From Nostoc sp. NIES-3756 (GTDB lineage: Bacteria; Cyanobacteriota; Cyanobacteriia; Cyanobacteriales; Nostocaceae), in NCBI RefSeq assembly GCF_001548375.1, contig NZ_AP017295.1, positions 1,956,501 through 2,020,500 of the forward strand: a stretch of 64,000 nt of DNA, in the 5' to 3' direction. Positions within the stretch are counted from its first letter, which is position 1. Every line of letters begins with the position of its first letter. The position numbers and the translations under genes are program-made. This document shows, one piece after another, positions 57,607 to 64,000 of this stretch. Under the pieces are notes generated by a model. It was not told the DNA's origin, did no database searches, and saw nothing but the letters and a program-made list of their open reading frames with translations.

Positions 57607-58437
57607 ATGATGCTGTTTAAACCTAACCTAGAAGATATAGAAATAAAGTTGCTGTTAGAAGGAATTTACCAATACTATGGTTATGACTTCCGCAACTATG
57701 CTGTGTCTTCACTCAAACGCCGCATTCATAGTTTTATCCGTTTGGAGGGTTTGGAAAATATTTCAGCATTGCAAGAAAAATTACTCCATGATCGCACTTG
57801 CCTAGAAAGATTTTTACTCAGTCTCACCGTAAATGTCACATCAATGTTTCGTGATCCTAGTTTTTACCTAGCTTTTAGGAAGCAAGTTGTACCATTGCTA
57901 CGGACTTACCCGTTTATCCGTATTTGGCACGCAGGCTGTTCTACCGGAGAAGAAGTTTACTCAATGGCCATCCTCCTACAGGAAGAAAATCTTTACCACC
58001 GTTGCCGGATTTATGCCACAGATACAAATGAGAAAGTTTTACAAAATGCCAAAAGTGGGATTTTTCCGCTCAAAATGATGCAGGAATATACTCAGCTTTA
58101 TTTAAGGGCAGGTGGCAAGCAGTCTTTCTCAGAATACTACACTGCGGCTTATGACCATGCCATTTTTCGTGCGTCGTTACGCGAAAACGTTATCTTTGCC
58201 CAGCATAATCTAGCTACAGATAGTTCTTTTAACGAGTTTAATGTTATATTCTGCCGAAACGTTTTAATATACTTCAATCAGGTACTGCAAAAGCGAGTAC
58301 ATACACTCTTTCATAACAGTTTATGCAGCTTTGGGATCTTGGGTTTAGGCAAGCAAGAATCCCTCAGATTTACTTCTTACGAGCAGTACTATGAAGAAAT
58401 AGCCAAAGGTGAAAAGCTCTACCGGAGGCTAAATTAG
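57607..58437 (+). CDS. CheR-type protein-glutamate methyltransferase
   Basis: 276 residues from ATG 57607 (57568 TTG opens the frame earlier but adds an unlikely stretch). It has the CheR N-terminal helical domain (YQYYGYDFRNYAVSSLKRRI) and a SAM-methyltransferase domain: FRDPSFYLAFRKQVVPLLRT, IRIWHAGCSTGEEVYSMAIL (SAM motif), YATDTNEKVLQNAKSG, and FNVIFCRNVLIYFNQVLQKR. CheR methylates glutamate side chains in chemoreceptors. No MCP, CheA or CheW is here; instead a CheB-like esterase and a hybrid kinase follow in one operon, so the partner is probably a non-chemotaxis signal system. Confidence 0.9.
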   Translation: MMLFKPNLEDIEIKLLLEGIYQYYGYDFRNYAVSSLKRRIHSFIRLEGLENISALQEKLLHDRTCLERFLLSLTVNVTSMFRDPSFYLAFRKQVVPLLRTYPFIRIWHAGCSTGEEVYSMAILLQEENLYHRCRIYATDTNEKVLQNAKSGIFPLKMMQEYTQLYLRAGGKQSFSEYYTAAYDHAIFRASLRENVIFAQHNLATDSSFNEFNVIFCRNVLIYFNQVLQKRVHTLFHNSLCSFGILGLGKQESLRFTSYEQYYEEIAKGEKLYRRLN

Positions 58438-59009
58438 TGTCATTTAAAATTGTAGTTATTGGAACTTCTTTAGGAGGATTATCCGCACTGCAAACGCTTC
58501 TAGGAAATTTACCTGCTGATTTCCCACTGCCAGTAGCAATTGTTCAACATCGTCACAAAGATTCAGATGATGCTCTTAGAGCAATGATTCAAGAATACAC
58601 TTCCTTACCCGTGCGAGAGGTGGAAGATAAAGATGAGATTTCACCGGGAAAAGTTTATTTAGCCCCAGCCGATTATCATTTATTAGTTGAAGCTGGTTTT
58701 TTTGCCCTTTCTACTGATGAACCCGTTTCTTATGCCAGACCATCTATTGATGTACTCTTTGAGTCGGCAGCCGACATCTATAAGGCGCAAGTGATTGGTG
58801 TAATATTGACAGGTGCTAATCAGGACGGGATGCAGGGGCTAAAAAAAATCAAAGCCCAAGGAGGTAAAACTATCGTGCAGGAACCCAGTACAGCAGCCAG
58901 TTCCATCATGCCCGCAGCAGCAATATCTGCTGTTGCAGTAGACTGGATTTTATCACTCTGTGACATTGCTCCCCTCTTAGTAAATCTTAGTCACTCTATA
59001 CGGAAATGA
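58437..59009 (+). CDS. CheB-type methylesterase, catalytic domain only
   Basis: 190 residues, starting with GTG whose G is the last base of the upstream stop (TAGTG); GGAGG lies 9 bases before. It is the CheB effector domain alone, without the receiver domain of classical CheB. Catalytic residues are visible: S11 (VIGTSLGGLSALQTL), H38 (VAIVQHRHKDSDD) and D130 (LTGANQDGMQGL). It should remove methyl groups added by the CheR-like partner. Lack of the receiver suggests that it is not switched by phosphorylation in cis; the downstream hybrid kinase may control it in trans. Confidence 0.92.
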   Translation: MSFKIVVIGTSLGGLSALQTLLGNLPADFPLPVAIVQHRHKDSDDALRAMIQEYTSLPVREVEDKDEISPGKVYLAPADYHLLVEAGFFALSTDEPVSYARPSIDVLFESAADIYKAQVIGVILTGANQDGMQGLKKIKAQGGKTIVQEPSTAASSIMPAAAISAVAVDWILSLCDIAPLLVNLSHSIRK

Positions 59010-59013
59010 ATCA

Positions 59014-61053
59014 ATGCAGCCAGAACCCAAAGTAAACATCCTCCTAGTGGATGATAAAGTGGAAAATTTGCTGGCACTAGAGGCGATTTTAGAGCGGCTA
59101 GGCGCTAATTTGGTGAGGGCAACTTCTGGAGAGGAAGCTTTGCGGAGTCTACTGCATCAAGATTTTGCGGTAATTTTGTTAGATGTGCAAATGCCGGGGA
59201 TGGATGGTTTTGAAACTGCTACCTTAATTCGTAATCGTGGTAGGTCACGTCAAACTCCGATTATTTTTCTCACAGCTTTTAGTACCAGCGACCAAATGCT
59301 ATTTAAGGGTTATGCCTTGGGAGCAGTTGATTATCTCCTCAAACCCATAGATGCAAATGTTCTCACTTCCAAAGTCACTGTATTTGTTGAACTTTTTAAG
59401 AAAACTCAAGCCATCCAACATCAAGCTGCCCAACTAGCAGCAATTAACCGTGAACTCAGGCAAAGTGAAGAACGTTTCCGTTCCTTGAGTACCTGTTCAC
59501 CTATAGGTATTTTTGAAATTGATACAGAAGGGCGTTGTAATTATACTAACCCCCGTTATCAGGCAATTTGCGGTTTGGATGTCACCGAGAGCTTAGAGCG
59601 AAGTTGGCTAGACTCAGTTCACCCAGAAGATAAAGAAAGAGCGATCGCTAGTTGGTCTACTTATATCTACCAAGGCGGCGACTATTTAGATGAGTTTCAG
59701 TTTCAAACAGTTGATGGTAGTCTGCGTTGGGTACAAGTACGCTCCTCACCCATGCTTTCCGGTAATGGGGAATTACTCGGCTACGTCGGTACACTCGAAG
59801 ACATCACCGAGCGTAAACAATCCGAAGAAATCCGCGCCCAGGTCATCCGCGAACAAACCGCCAGACAAGAAGCAGAGGCGGCAAACCGAATGAAAGACGA
59901 GTTTTTGGCTGTTCTTTCTCACGAACTGCGTACACCCTTAACTTCGATGTTGGGCTGGTCAAAAATTTTACGTTCCAAAAAACTAGATGAAAAATCTACA
60001 GCTAAGGCATTAGAAGCGATTGAACGCAATGCCAATTCCCAAGTGCAATTAATAGAAGATATTTTAGATGTTTCTAGAATTATTCGCGGTCAGTTACGGC
60101 TGAATTTATGCCCCGTCACCTTAGTAAATGTAGTAGAGGCAGCCTTAGAGGCAGTCCGTCCTCTGGCAGAGGCAAAAAGTATTAAAATTCACACTCTGTT
60201 AGACTATACCTTAACTCACGTCAATGGCGATGCAACGCGGTTACAACAAATTGTCTGGAACCTTCTGACTAATGCAATTAAGTTTACCCCCAAAGACGGT
60301 GAGGTAGATGTACGGTTAGAAGGGATGTATGATGAATCCACTGGTGATTTAACTCACGCCCAAATCCAAATCATTGATACAGGGATTGGCATTGAACCGG
60401 AATTTCTCCCCAAAGTCTTTGAGCGTTTCCGCCAAGCAGACTCTACCACAACGCGATCGCACAACGGACTAGGGCTAGGGTTAGCAATCGTTCGCCATTT
60501 AGTAGAACTCCACAAAGGCACAATTTTGGCCGAAAGCCCAGGCGTAGGGCAAGGAGCCACCTTTACAGCGAGATTCCCCGTCATTCAAGAAAATCGGGAA
60601 CTTCAACCATTACCAACAGACAATTTTCCTGTGGACGGGGATAAATCTGCCCCTCTTGTTGGCTTAAAAGTTCTCATTGTCGATGATGAAACTGATAGCC
60701 GCAACTTTTTGGCGTTCCTATTTGAAGAATATGGAGCGATCGCTTCCACAACGGCATCAGTAGAAGCTGCACTAGCCGTCATTGGACAATTAAAGCCAGA
60801 CATCCTCATCAGCGATATTGGTATGGCGGAACAAGATGGTTACACCCTCATCCGCAAACTACGCTCCTTACCGCCAGAAGAAGGTAGTAAAATTCCGGCG
60901 ATCGCCCTGACCGCATATTCCAGGGAAGAAGACCGCCAACAAGTTCTAGAAGCCGGATTTCAGCATCATTTAACTAAACCTGTTGACCCCAACAAATTAA
61001 TATCGGTAGTAGCCAATATATTAAAACTTTCTCCCCCAGTGGAAGTTAGTTAA
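59014..61053 (+). CDS. REC-PAS-HisKA-HATPase-REC hybrid histidine kinase
   Basis: 679 residues. Domains in order: receiver (about 8-125, phosphoacceptor D57 in LLDVQMPGMDG), a coiled coil, PAS with PAC (about 152-268; FRSLSTCSPIGIFEIDTEG), HisKA with H303 (EFLAVLSHELRTPLTSMLGW), HATPase (about 410-530; NAIKFTP, DTGIGIEPEFLPKVFERFRQ, HNGLGLGLAIVRH) and a C-terminal receiver (about 552-672; LKVLIVDDETDSRN, ILISDIGMAEQDGY, LTKPVDPNK). No membrane helix is seen. The ATG lies 4 bases after the CheB stop, so the three genes form one operon. The output is unknown. Confidence 0.94.
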   Translation: MQPEPKVNILLVDDKVENLLALEAILERLGANLVRATSGEEALRSLLHQDFAVILLDVQMPGMDGFETATLIRNRGRSRQTPIIFLTAFSTSDQMLFKGYALGAVDYLLKPIDANVLTSKVTVFVELFKKTQAIQHQAAQLAAINRELRQSEERFRSLSTCSPIGIFEIDTEGRCNYTNPRYQAICGLDVTESLERSWLDSVHPEDKERAIASWSTYIYQGGDYLDEFQFQTVDGSLRWVQVRSSPMLSGNGELLGYVGTLEDITERKQSEEIRAQVIREQTARQEAEAANRMKDEFLAVLSHELRTPLTSMLGWSKILRSKKLDEKSTAKALEAIERNANSQVQLIEDILDVSRIIRGQLRLNLCPVTLVNVVEAALEAVRPLAEAKSIKIHTLLDYTLTHVNGDATRLQQIVWNLLTNAIKFTPKDGEVDVRLEGMYDESTGDLTHAQIQIIDTGIGIEPEFLPKVFERFRQADSTTTRSHNGLGLGLAIVRHLVELHKGTILAESPGVGQGATFTARFPVIQENRELQPLPTDNFPVDGDKSAPLVGLKVLIVDDETDSRNFLAFLFEEYGAIASTTASVEAALAVIGQLKPDILISDIGMAEQDGYTLIRKLRSLPPEEGSKIPAIALTAYSREEDRQQVLEAGFQHHLTKPVDPNKLISVVANILKLSPPVEVS

Positions 61054-61072
61054 TCAATTCAAAATTCGTCTT

Positions 61073-61113
61073 GGAAAGTTCTGTAGGCGGGAAACTCGCC
61101 TACAGAACTTTCC
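61073..61113. repeat. Perfect 17-bp palindromic element
   Basis: GGAAAGTTCTGTAGGCG (61073-61089) pairs perfectly with CGCCTACAGAACTTTCC (61097-61113), with a GGAAACT loop. A related palindrome with the same AAGTTCTGTAGG core lies at 38233-38274, so this is a dispersed element; here it may also terminate the kinase operon. Confidence 0.7.
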
Positions 61114-61149
61114 GCAAAATTCAAAATTAAGAAATTCTGCCTCCTGCCT

Positions 61150-61192
61150 TTTGACTATGAACTGTGGACTATGGACTAATGACTAATGACCA
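61150..61192. repeat. Heptamer STRR cluster
   Basis: TGACTATGAACTGTGGACTA, then GGACTAATGACTAATGACCA: degenerate TGACTAT/GGACTAA heptamers that run to the end of the next minus-strand gene. Confidence 0.7.
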
Positions 61193-61458
61193 ACTTTCGA
61201 TTGTTGCCAGACGATAACTTGTAAGGGAGAACAGTAGCATGGGCCATTGTTGATTTCTGATTCGTTTTGGGCTAACCAATCATAGATTTTTGCAGCTTTT
61301 GCCAATGCCACTTTTTCGGAACGATAAAGTTGAGGAGTAGGGCAGTAGGCTTGACCGTTGAAGTGTATAGCTGCAATTTGCCAGTAATCGCTGCTTTCAC
61401 CTTCTGGTAAAACTTCTAAAAATCCGTTGTTGTAAGGCTCGATTATTCCTATGTTCAT
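61183..61458 (-). CDS. Small conserved-looking protein, unknown function
   Basis: 91 residues, not recognised. It is soluble, with three Cys (AYCPTP and PCYCSP) and aromatic-rich segments (SSDYWQIAAIHFNGQAYCPT, KIYDWLAQNESEINNGPCYC). A C-x-C and a lone Cys are too few to claim a metal site. It has no signal peptide. The ATG follows an ordinary region, and no operon partner is evident. Its codon use matches its neighbours, so I accept it as a gene, probably lineage-specific. Confidence 0.65.
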   Translation of the reverse strand: MNIGIIEPYNNGFLEVLPEGESSDYWQIAAIHFNGQAYCPTPQLYRSEKVALAKAAKIYDWLAQNESEINNGPCYCSPLQVIVWQQSKVGH

Positions 61459-61655
61459 CTACAACCATTATGAAAAGAAGTCCACAATATGAGATGCCAG
61501 CCGTTCAAAAAAGAAAAGCTGGAATCACCAGGGTATACAGTAGCAACCCTTGTTAATGATTGTGTGTTTCTAGGCAATGGAAATCTGACTTATTGGTCAC
61601 TTTTTTAGGTCAGGGGGAATATTGTGATGAAATGATAAGTAATACCAGCCCTACT

Positions 61656-62276
61656 TTAGTTTTCAGCCTGTTCCTTATCTTCTGTCTCCTGTAATGGCTG
61701 TTCTGATTTGGATGTAATTATTTCTGTAGGTCGTAAAACTTTCTCACCGATGAGAAAACCTTGACGGACGATTTTAGTAATTGTTTGGTCTTCTACATCA
61801 TTTCTAATTTCCCGATCTACTACTCGGCAGAAATTAAAATCGGGTTGGTTACTCTGCAATTCTATTGGGGTGACTTGGCGTTTGCTTAACACACTGATAA
61901 ATTTGCGATAAACTGCACCTACAGACTTGGGTAAGCGTTGGATAAATTCTGGGCTGGGATCTGGGTTGTTCTCTAAGTAGTTTAATAAAGCTTCGAGTGC
62001 ATCACTAACTTCTAACAGTTCTAATAATAAATCTTCTGTATTTGCTGTGGCTTGAGTTTGTTGTTCTCGCAGGGATTGTTGGAGGGTAGTGTTTTGCTTT
62101 TGTAAATCGCTAAATTCTTGTATTAACCAGTCGCGTTGTTCTTGAGTGAGAAAATAGCGGTTAGCGATAAATGCCTGCACATCTTGGGGAGATGATGAGA
62201 TTTCCGGCTTGTTACCAGGGAGTTTGGATTTAAGCCAATTGGTAAATTGGAGATAGATTGAGGGTGATTCAGACAC
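61656..62276 (-). CDS. GrpE-family nucleotide exchange factor
   Basis: 206 residues. The central and C-terminal part matches GrpE: a long coiled coil (about 50-90; WLIQEFSDLQKQNTTLQQSL), LLLELLEVSDALEALLNYLE, and the beta-wing region (NFCRVVDREIRNDVEDQTIT and KIVRQGFLIGEKVLRPTEI). GrpE releases ADP from Hsp70. This is not the standard grpE-dnaK context: it sits at the end of a minus-strand operon behind a J-like protein and an unknown helical protein. The GTG start lies within the last codons of the J-like gene (8-base overlap), so translation is coupled. The N-terminal 45 residues are variable. Confidence 0.88.
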   Translation of the reverse strand: MSESPSIYLQFTNWLKSKLPGNKPEISSSPQDVQAFIANRYFLTQEQRDWLIQEFSDLQKQNTTLQQSLREQQTQATANTEDLLLELLEVSDALEALLNYLENNPDPSPEFIQRLPKSVGAVYRKFISVLSKRQVTPIELQSNQPDFNFCRVVDREIRNDVEDQTITKIVRQGFLIGEKVLRPTEIITSKSEQPLQETEDKEQAEN

Positions 62277-62883
62277 GGGAAGTCTCTTTAGATAACATCG
62301 GTAAGGTTTTGTTTGCCCAATCTTGTACTTGGGGATGGGGATGATTGACTAACATTTGGCAGAGGGCGATCGCTCGTTGTAATTGTCCACCAAGCTGATA
62401 AGCTCTAATTAACCACATCTGTGCTTGAATATATGCCTGAGTATTCCGGTCTGGAGATTTATGGCAATAGTCTTCTAAGTATTTTATGGCTTTGGGGTAA
62501 CGTCCTTCTTGGCAAGCTGTCACACCTTCGCTGAAAAGTTCTGCTATGGGTGATGTGAGGTGTTCTTTTTCTCGATGTTCTTCTTGGGTAGTTTGGGCGA
62601 TCGCTTTTTCTAATTCATCGAATTGTGGCAACATCATTAAGGTAGGGGCGGACTCTGCTAAGGCTGATAAATCACTGTACTTGAAACGTTGGATGGGAGG
62701 CAATACGGGACGCAGATAGTCAGCAATAATGCGTTCTTCTGGCTTCATCAAACTTTTTTGCGCTTTCGCAATCACATCTACAGGATACTGCTTGCGTTTC
62801 ATTGCTACTGCTACAGCTTTGGTAATTTCCGCCTTTGATGCTGCTTGAGATACACCCAAAATATCGTAAGGATTGTGTTCCAT
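62269..62883 (-). CDS. J-like protein with TPR-type repeats, lacking HPD
   Basis: 204 residues. The first 60 residues resemble a J domain (NPYDILGVSQAASKAEITKA, VAVAMKRKQYPVDVIAKAQK), but where the HPD motif should be it reads YPVD, so Hsp70 stimulation is doubtful. The second half (about 118-200) is tetratricopeptide-like: LFSEGVTACQEGRYPKAIKY, AQMWLIRAYQLGGQLQRAIA. It overlaps grpE by 8 bases and starts 14 bases after the upstream gene, so all are one operon. It may be a co-chaperone adaptor that holds Hsp70 or a client without activating it. Confidence 0.82.
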   Translation of the reverse strand: MEHNPYDILGVSQAASKAEITKAVAVAMKRKQYPVDVIAKAQKSLMKPEERIIADYLRPVLPPIQRFKYSDLSALAESAPTLMMLPQFDELEKAIAQTTQEEHREKEHLTSPIAELFSEGVTACQEGRYPKAIKYLEDYCHKSPDRNTQAYIQAQMWLIRAYQLGGQLQRAIALCQMLVNHPHPQVQDWANKTLPMLSKETSRV

Positions 62884-62897
62884 CTCTCACCTTTATT

Positions 62898-64000
62898 TTA
62901 AAGAATATTTAGCCGACGGTAGATTTCTTGATAGTCTGGGTTATCAGGACAAAGTTCATAAACCCAACGACCTAATTGCTCAACTATATGAACTGGGAAT
63001 GTTTTATTTCGCATCCCTTCTAGCAAAATCATCATTACATAATCGCCGACATAGGCAGTAACAGCATCATATTGGGAATATTTAGCACGATATATAGCTT
63101 CATCGTAGCGATCGCTTTCGATAAAATTGTAAATATCATTTAGTTCTTGGCCGATGGTATAAAATCCCTGAACATTTTGGTTGTGAGGACTCAGTTCATA
63201 AGCCCAGCAAGCTAATTCATAAATTTCGACAAATCCTAATTCCTTCTTTTTAAATCCTTGAATTAATAGATCAATAAAAATTTCTGCTAATATATCTTTA
63301 ACTTTTTGCTTTCCAGTTTGTTGAGCATAATTAACTGCTTCTTGGAATTGATCTTTGTTTAAAAGCCCCTCAATAACTTCTCCTGCTAGTGCTGTTTCTA
63401 TTCTTTCCATCAAGTCCAGCACAATAGGATTTTCGGCATCAATTAATTTAATTTTTTCGAGTTTTTTTAGGGCTTGCTGTCTAGAAATTTGTTTATTCGC
63501 TAATTCTTCTCTAATTTCCTCTGCTTTATATTCAGCTAAATAAGCTCTTGCATTATAACTTTCTAGAATATCATACCAAGCCTGAGCAAAAGCAAGATGT
63601 TCCTTGTCTTCAGAAATGTTTTGACGCTGTAAACTACAAAGTCTATCTATCTCTTGTCGCCATTCTTGATTAGTCTGAATTTCTGATTTAGCTGGCTTGA
63701 GTGACTTAATTGCTTCAACCCATTTTTGCTGTTGTAAATAGTAGCAGCCTTCATGGTATGCAACAAATTTATTAGCAAATATTTCTAAGTCATCACTAGG
63801 GTTTGTTACTGGTTTTAATTTAATCGCCCTTTGACTATCTCCTGCAATACAAGCTGCTACCGCTAATCCCCATGTTGTGTATAAGCAATGAAGGATTTTG
63901 TAGCTAGAATTTATTTGTCTGGTGTGATTTGGTTGAGCAAAAGTTAGATAATGTTTATAACAACCAGGCGTACAAAATATATCATTAATTTTTACCCCTC
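62898..64000 (-). CDS. Large helical-repeat protein, first seen gene of the chaperone operon (cut by window edge)
   Basis: The minus-strand frame is open from its stop at 62898 to the right edge with no stop, at least 367 residues. An internal GTG at 63422 is only a Val codon, not the start, because coding sequence continues upstream without a break (for example KWVEAIKSLKPAKSEIQTNQ and AFAQAWYDILESYNARAYLA). The sequence is helical and TPR-like, and the C-terminal 170 residues repeat a motif around ELACWAYELSPHNQNVQGFY and LGRWVYELCPDNPDYQEIYR. Near the edge lies FCTPGCYKHY. Function unknown; it is translationally linked to J-like and GrpE proteins. Confidence 0.75.
   Translation of the reverse strand, partial: GVKINDIFCTPGCYKHYLTFAQPNHTRQINSSYKILHCLYTTWGLAVAACIAGDSQRAIKLKPVTNPSDDLEIFANKFVAYHEGCYYLQQQKWVEAIKSLKPAKSEIQTNQEWRQEIDRLCSLQRQNISEDKEHLAFAQAWYDILESYNARAYLAEYKAEEIREELANKQISRQQALKKLEKIKLIDAENPIVLDLMERIETALAGEVIEGLLNKDQFQEAVNYAQQTGKQKVKDILAEIFIDLLIQGFKKKELGFVEIYELACWAYELSPHNQNVQGFYTIGQELNDIYNFIESDRYDEAIYRAKYSQYDAVTAYVGDYVMMILLEGMRNKTFPVHIVEQLGRWVYELCPDNPDYQEIYRRLNIL

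Noticed and set aside
62898..63422. A 174-residue protein starting at GTG 63422
   Set aside because: The coding sequence continues upstream in the same frame to 64000 with no stop, so 63422 is an internal Val codon of a longer, edge-truncated gene.
63355..63543. 62-codon plus-strand frame near the right edge
   Set aside because: It is the shadow of the real minus-strand gene, which runs uninterrupted from 62898 to the window edge.

Overview
The window comes from a filamentous, nitrogen-fixing, heterocyst-type cyanobacterium (Nostoc/Anabaena group). The evidence is the abundance of the octamer GCGATCGC (HIP1), the heptamer-type short tandem repeats (GTCATTA / TGACTGT runs) between genes, the nifP-nifV-nifZ-nifT cluster, and the many multi-domain hybrid histidine kinases, pentapeptide-repeat and WD40 proteins. 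I see no rRNA, tRNA, CRISPR array, prophage or intact insertion sequence. The window is mostly ordinary chromosome.

Layout. 0-9.8 kb: an acidic protein cut by the left edge, an HtpX-type membrane protease, a small secreted protein, an adaptor-permease pair for a tripartite RND efflux pump (minus strand), a LysR regulator and a DUF202 membrane protein. 10-16.8 kb: a sigma-70-like protein, a PD-(D/E)XK-like protein, S-adenosylhomocysteinase, an MscS channel, a cysteine hydrolase, a small gene behind a promoter that carries a LexA box, a possible 19-residue peptide ending in RGSGR, and a small coiled-coil protein. 16.8-20.9 kb: the minus-strand nif accessory cluster nifP - two small orfs - nifV - nifZ - nifT - [2Fe-2S] protein, which supplies homocitrate and helps nitrogenase maturation. 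21.6-29.3 kb: PurU, a LURP/tubby-like protein, a peptidoglycan amidase, TyrA, a pentapeptide-repeat protein, a DUF1517-like protein and a lipoprotein.

29.4-39.4 kb: a PAS/GAF histidine kinase is divergent from a three-gene unit: a dynamin-like GTPase, a very large Hsp70/actin-fold ATPase and an unrecognised alpha-helical protein. The arrangement recalls the SrfB/SrfC pair of enterobacteria. I consider it the best candidate for an undescribed system here. 39.5-48.7 kb: a b-type cytochrome, a solitary D12-class adenine methylase, TrpD, a retropepsin-like lipoprotein convergently overlapping trpD, CarA, a STAS protein, Mini-RNase III, RlmB, a DUF1816 protein and an alpha/beta hydrolase. 48.7-61.5 kb: two tandem CAP-domain proteins, a CHASE3 hybrid kinase with three receivers, a TerB-like protein, a WD40 propeller, an SDR, a broken UPF0175 antitoxin gene, and a tightly packed CheR-CheB-hybrid kinase operon.

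61.6-64 kb: a minus-strand operon of an unknown helical protein (cut by the right edge), a J-like protein without an HPD motif, and GrpE; this looks like the accessory half of a non-canonical Hsp70 machine. Intergenic DNA is rich in short repeats, palindromes and terminator hairpins, listed individually.
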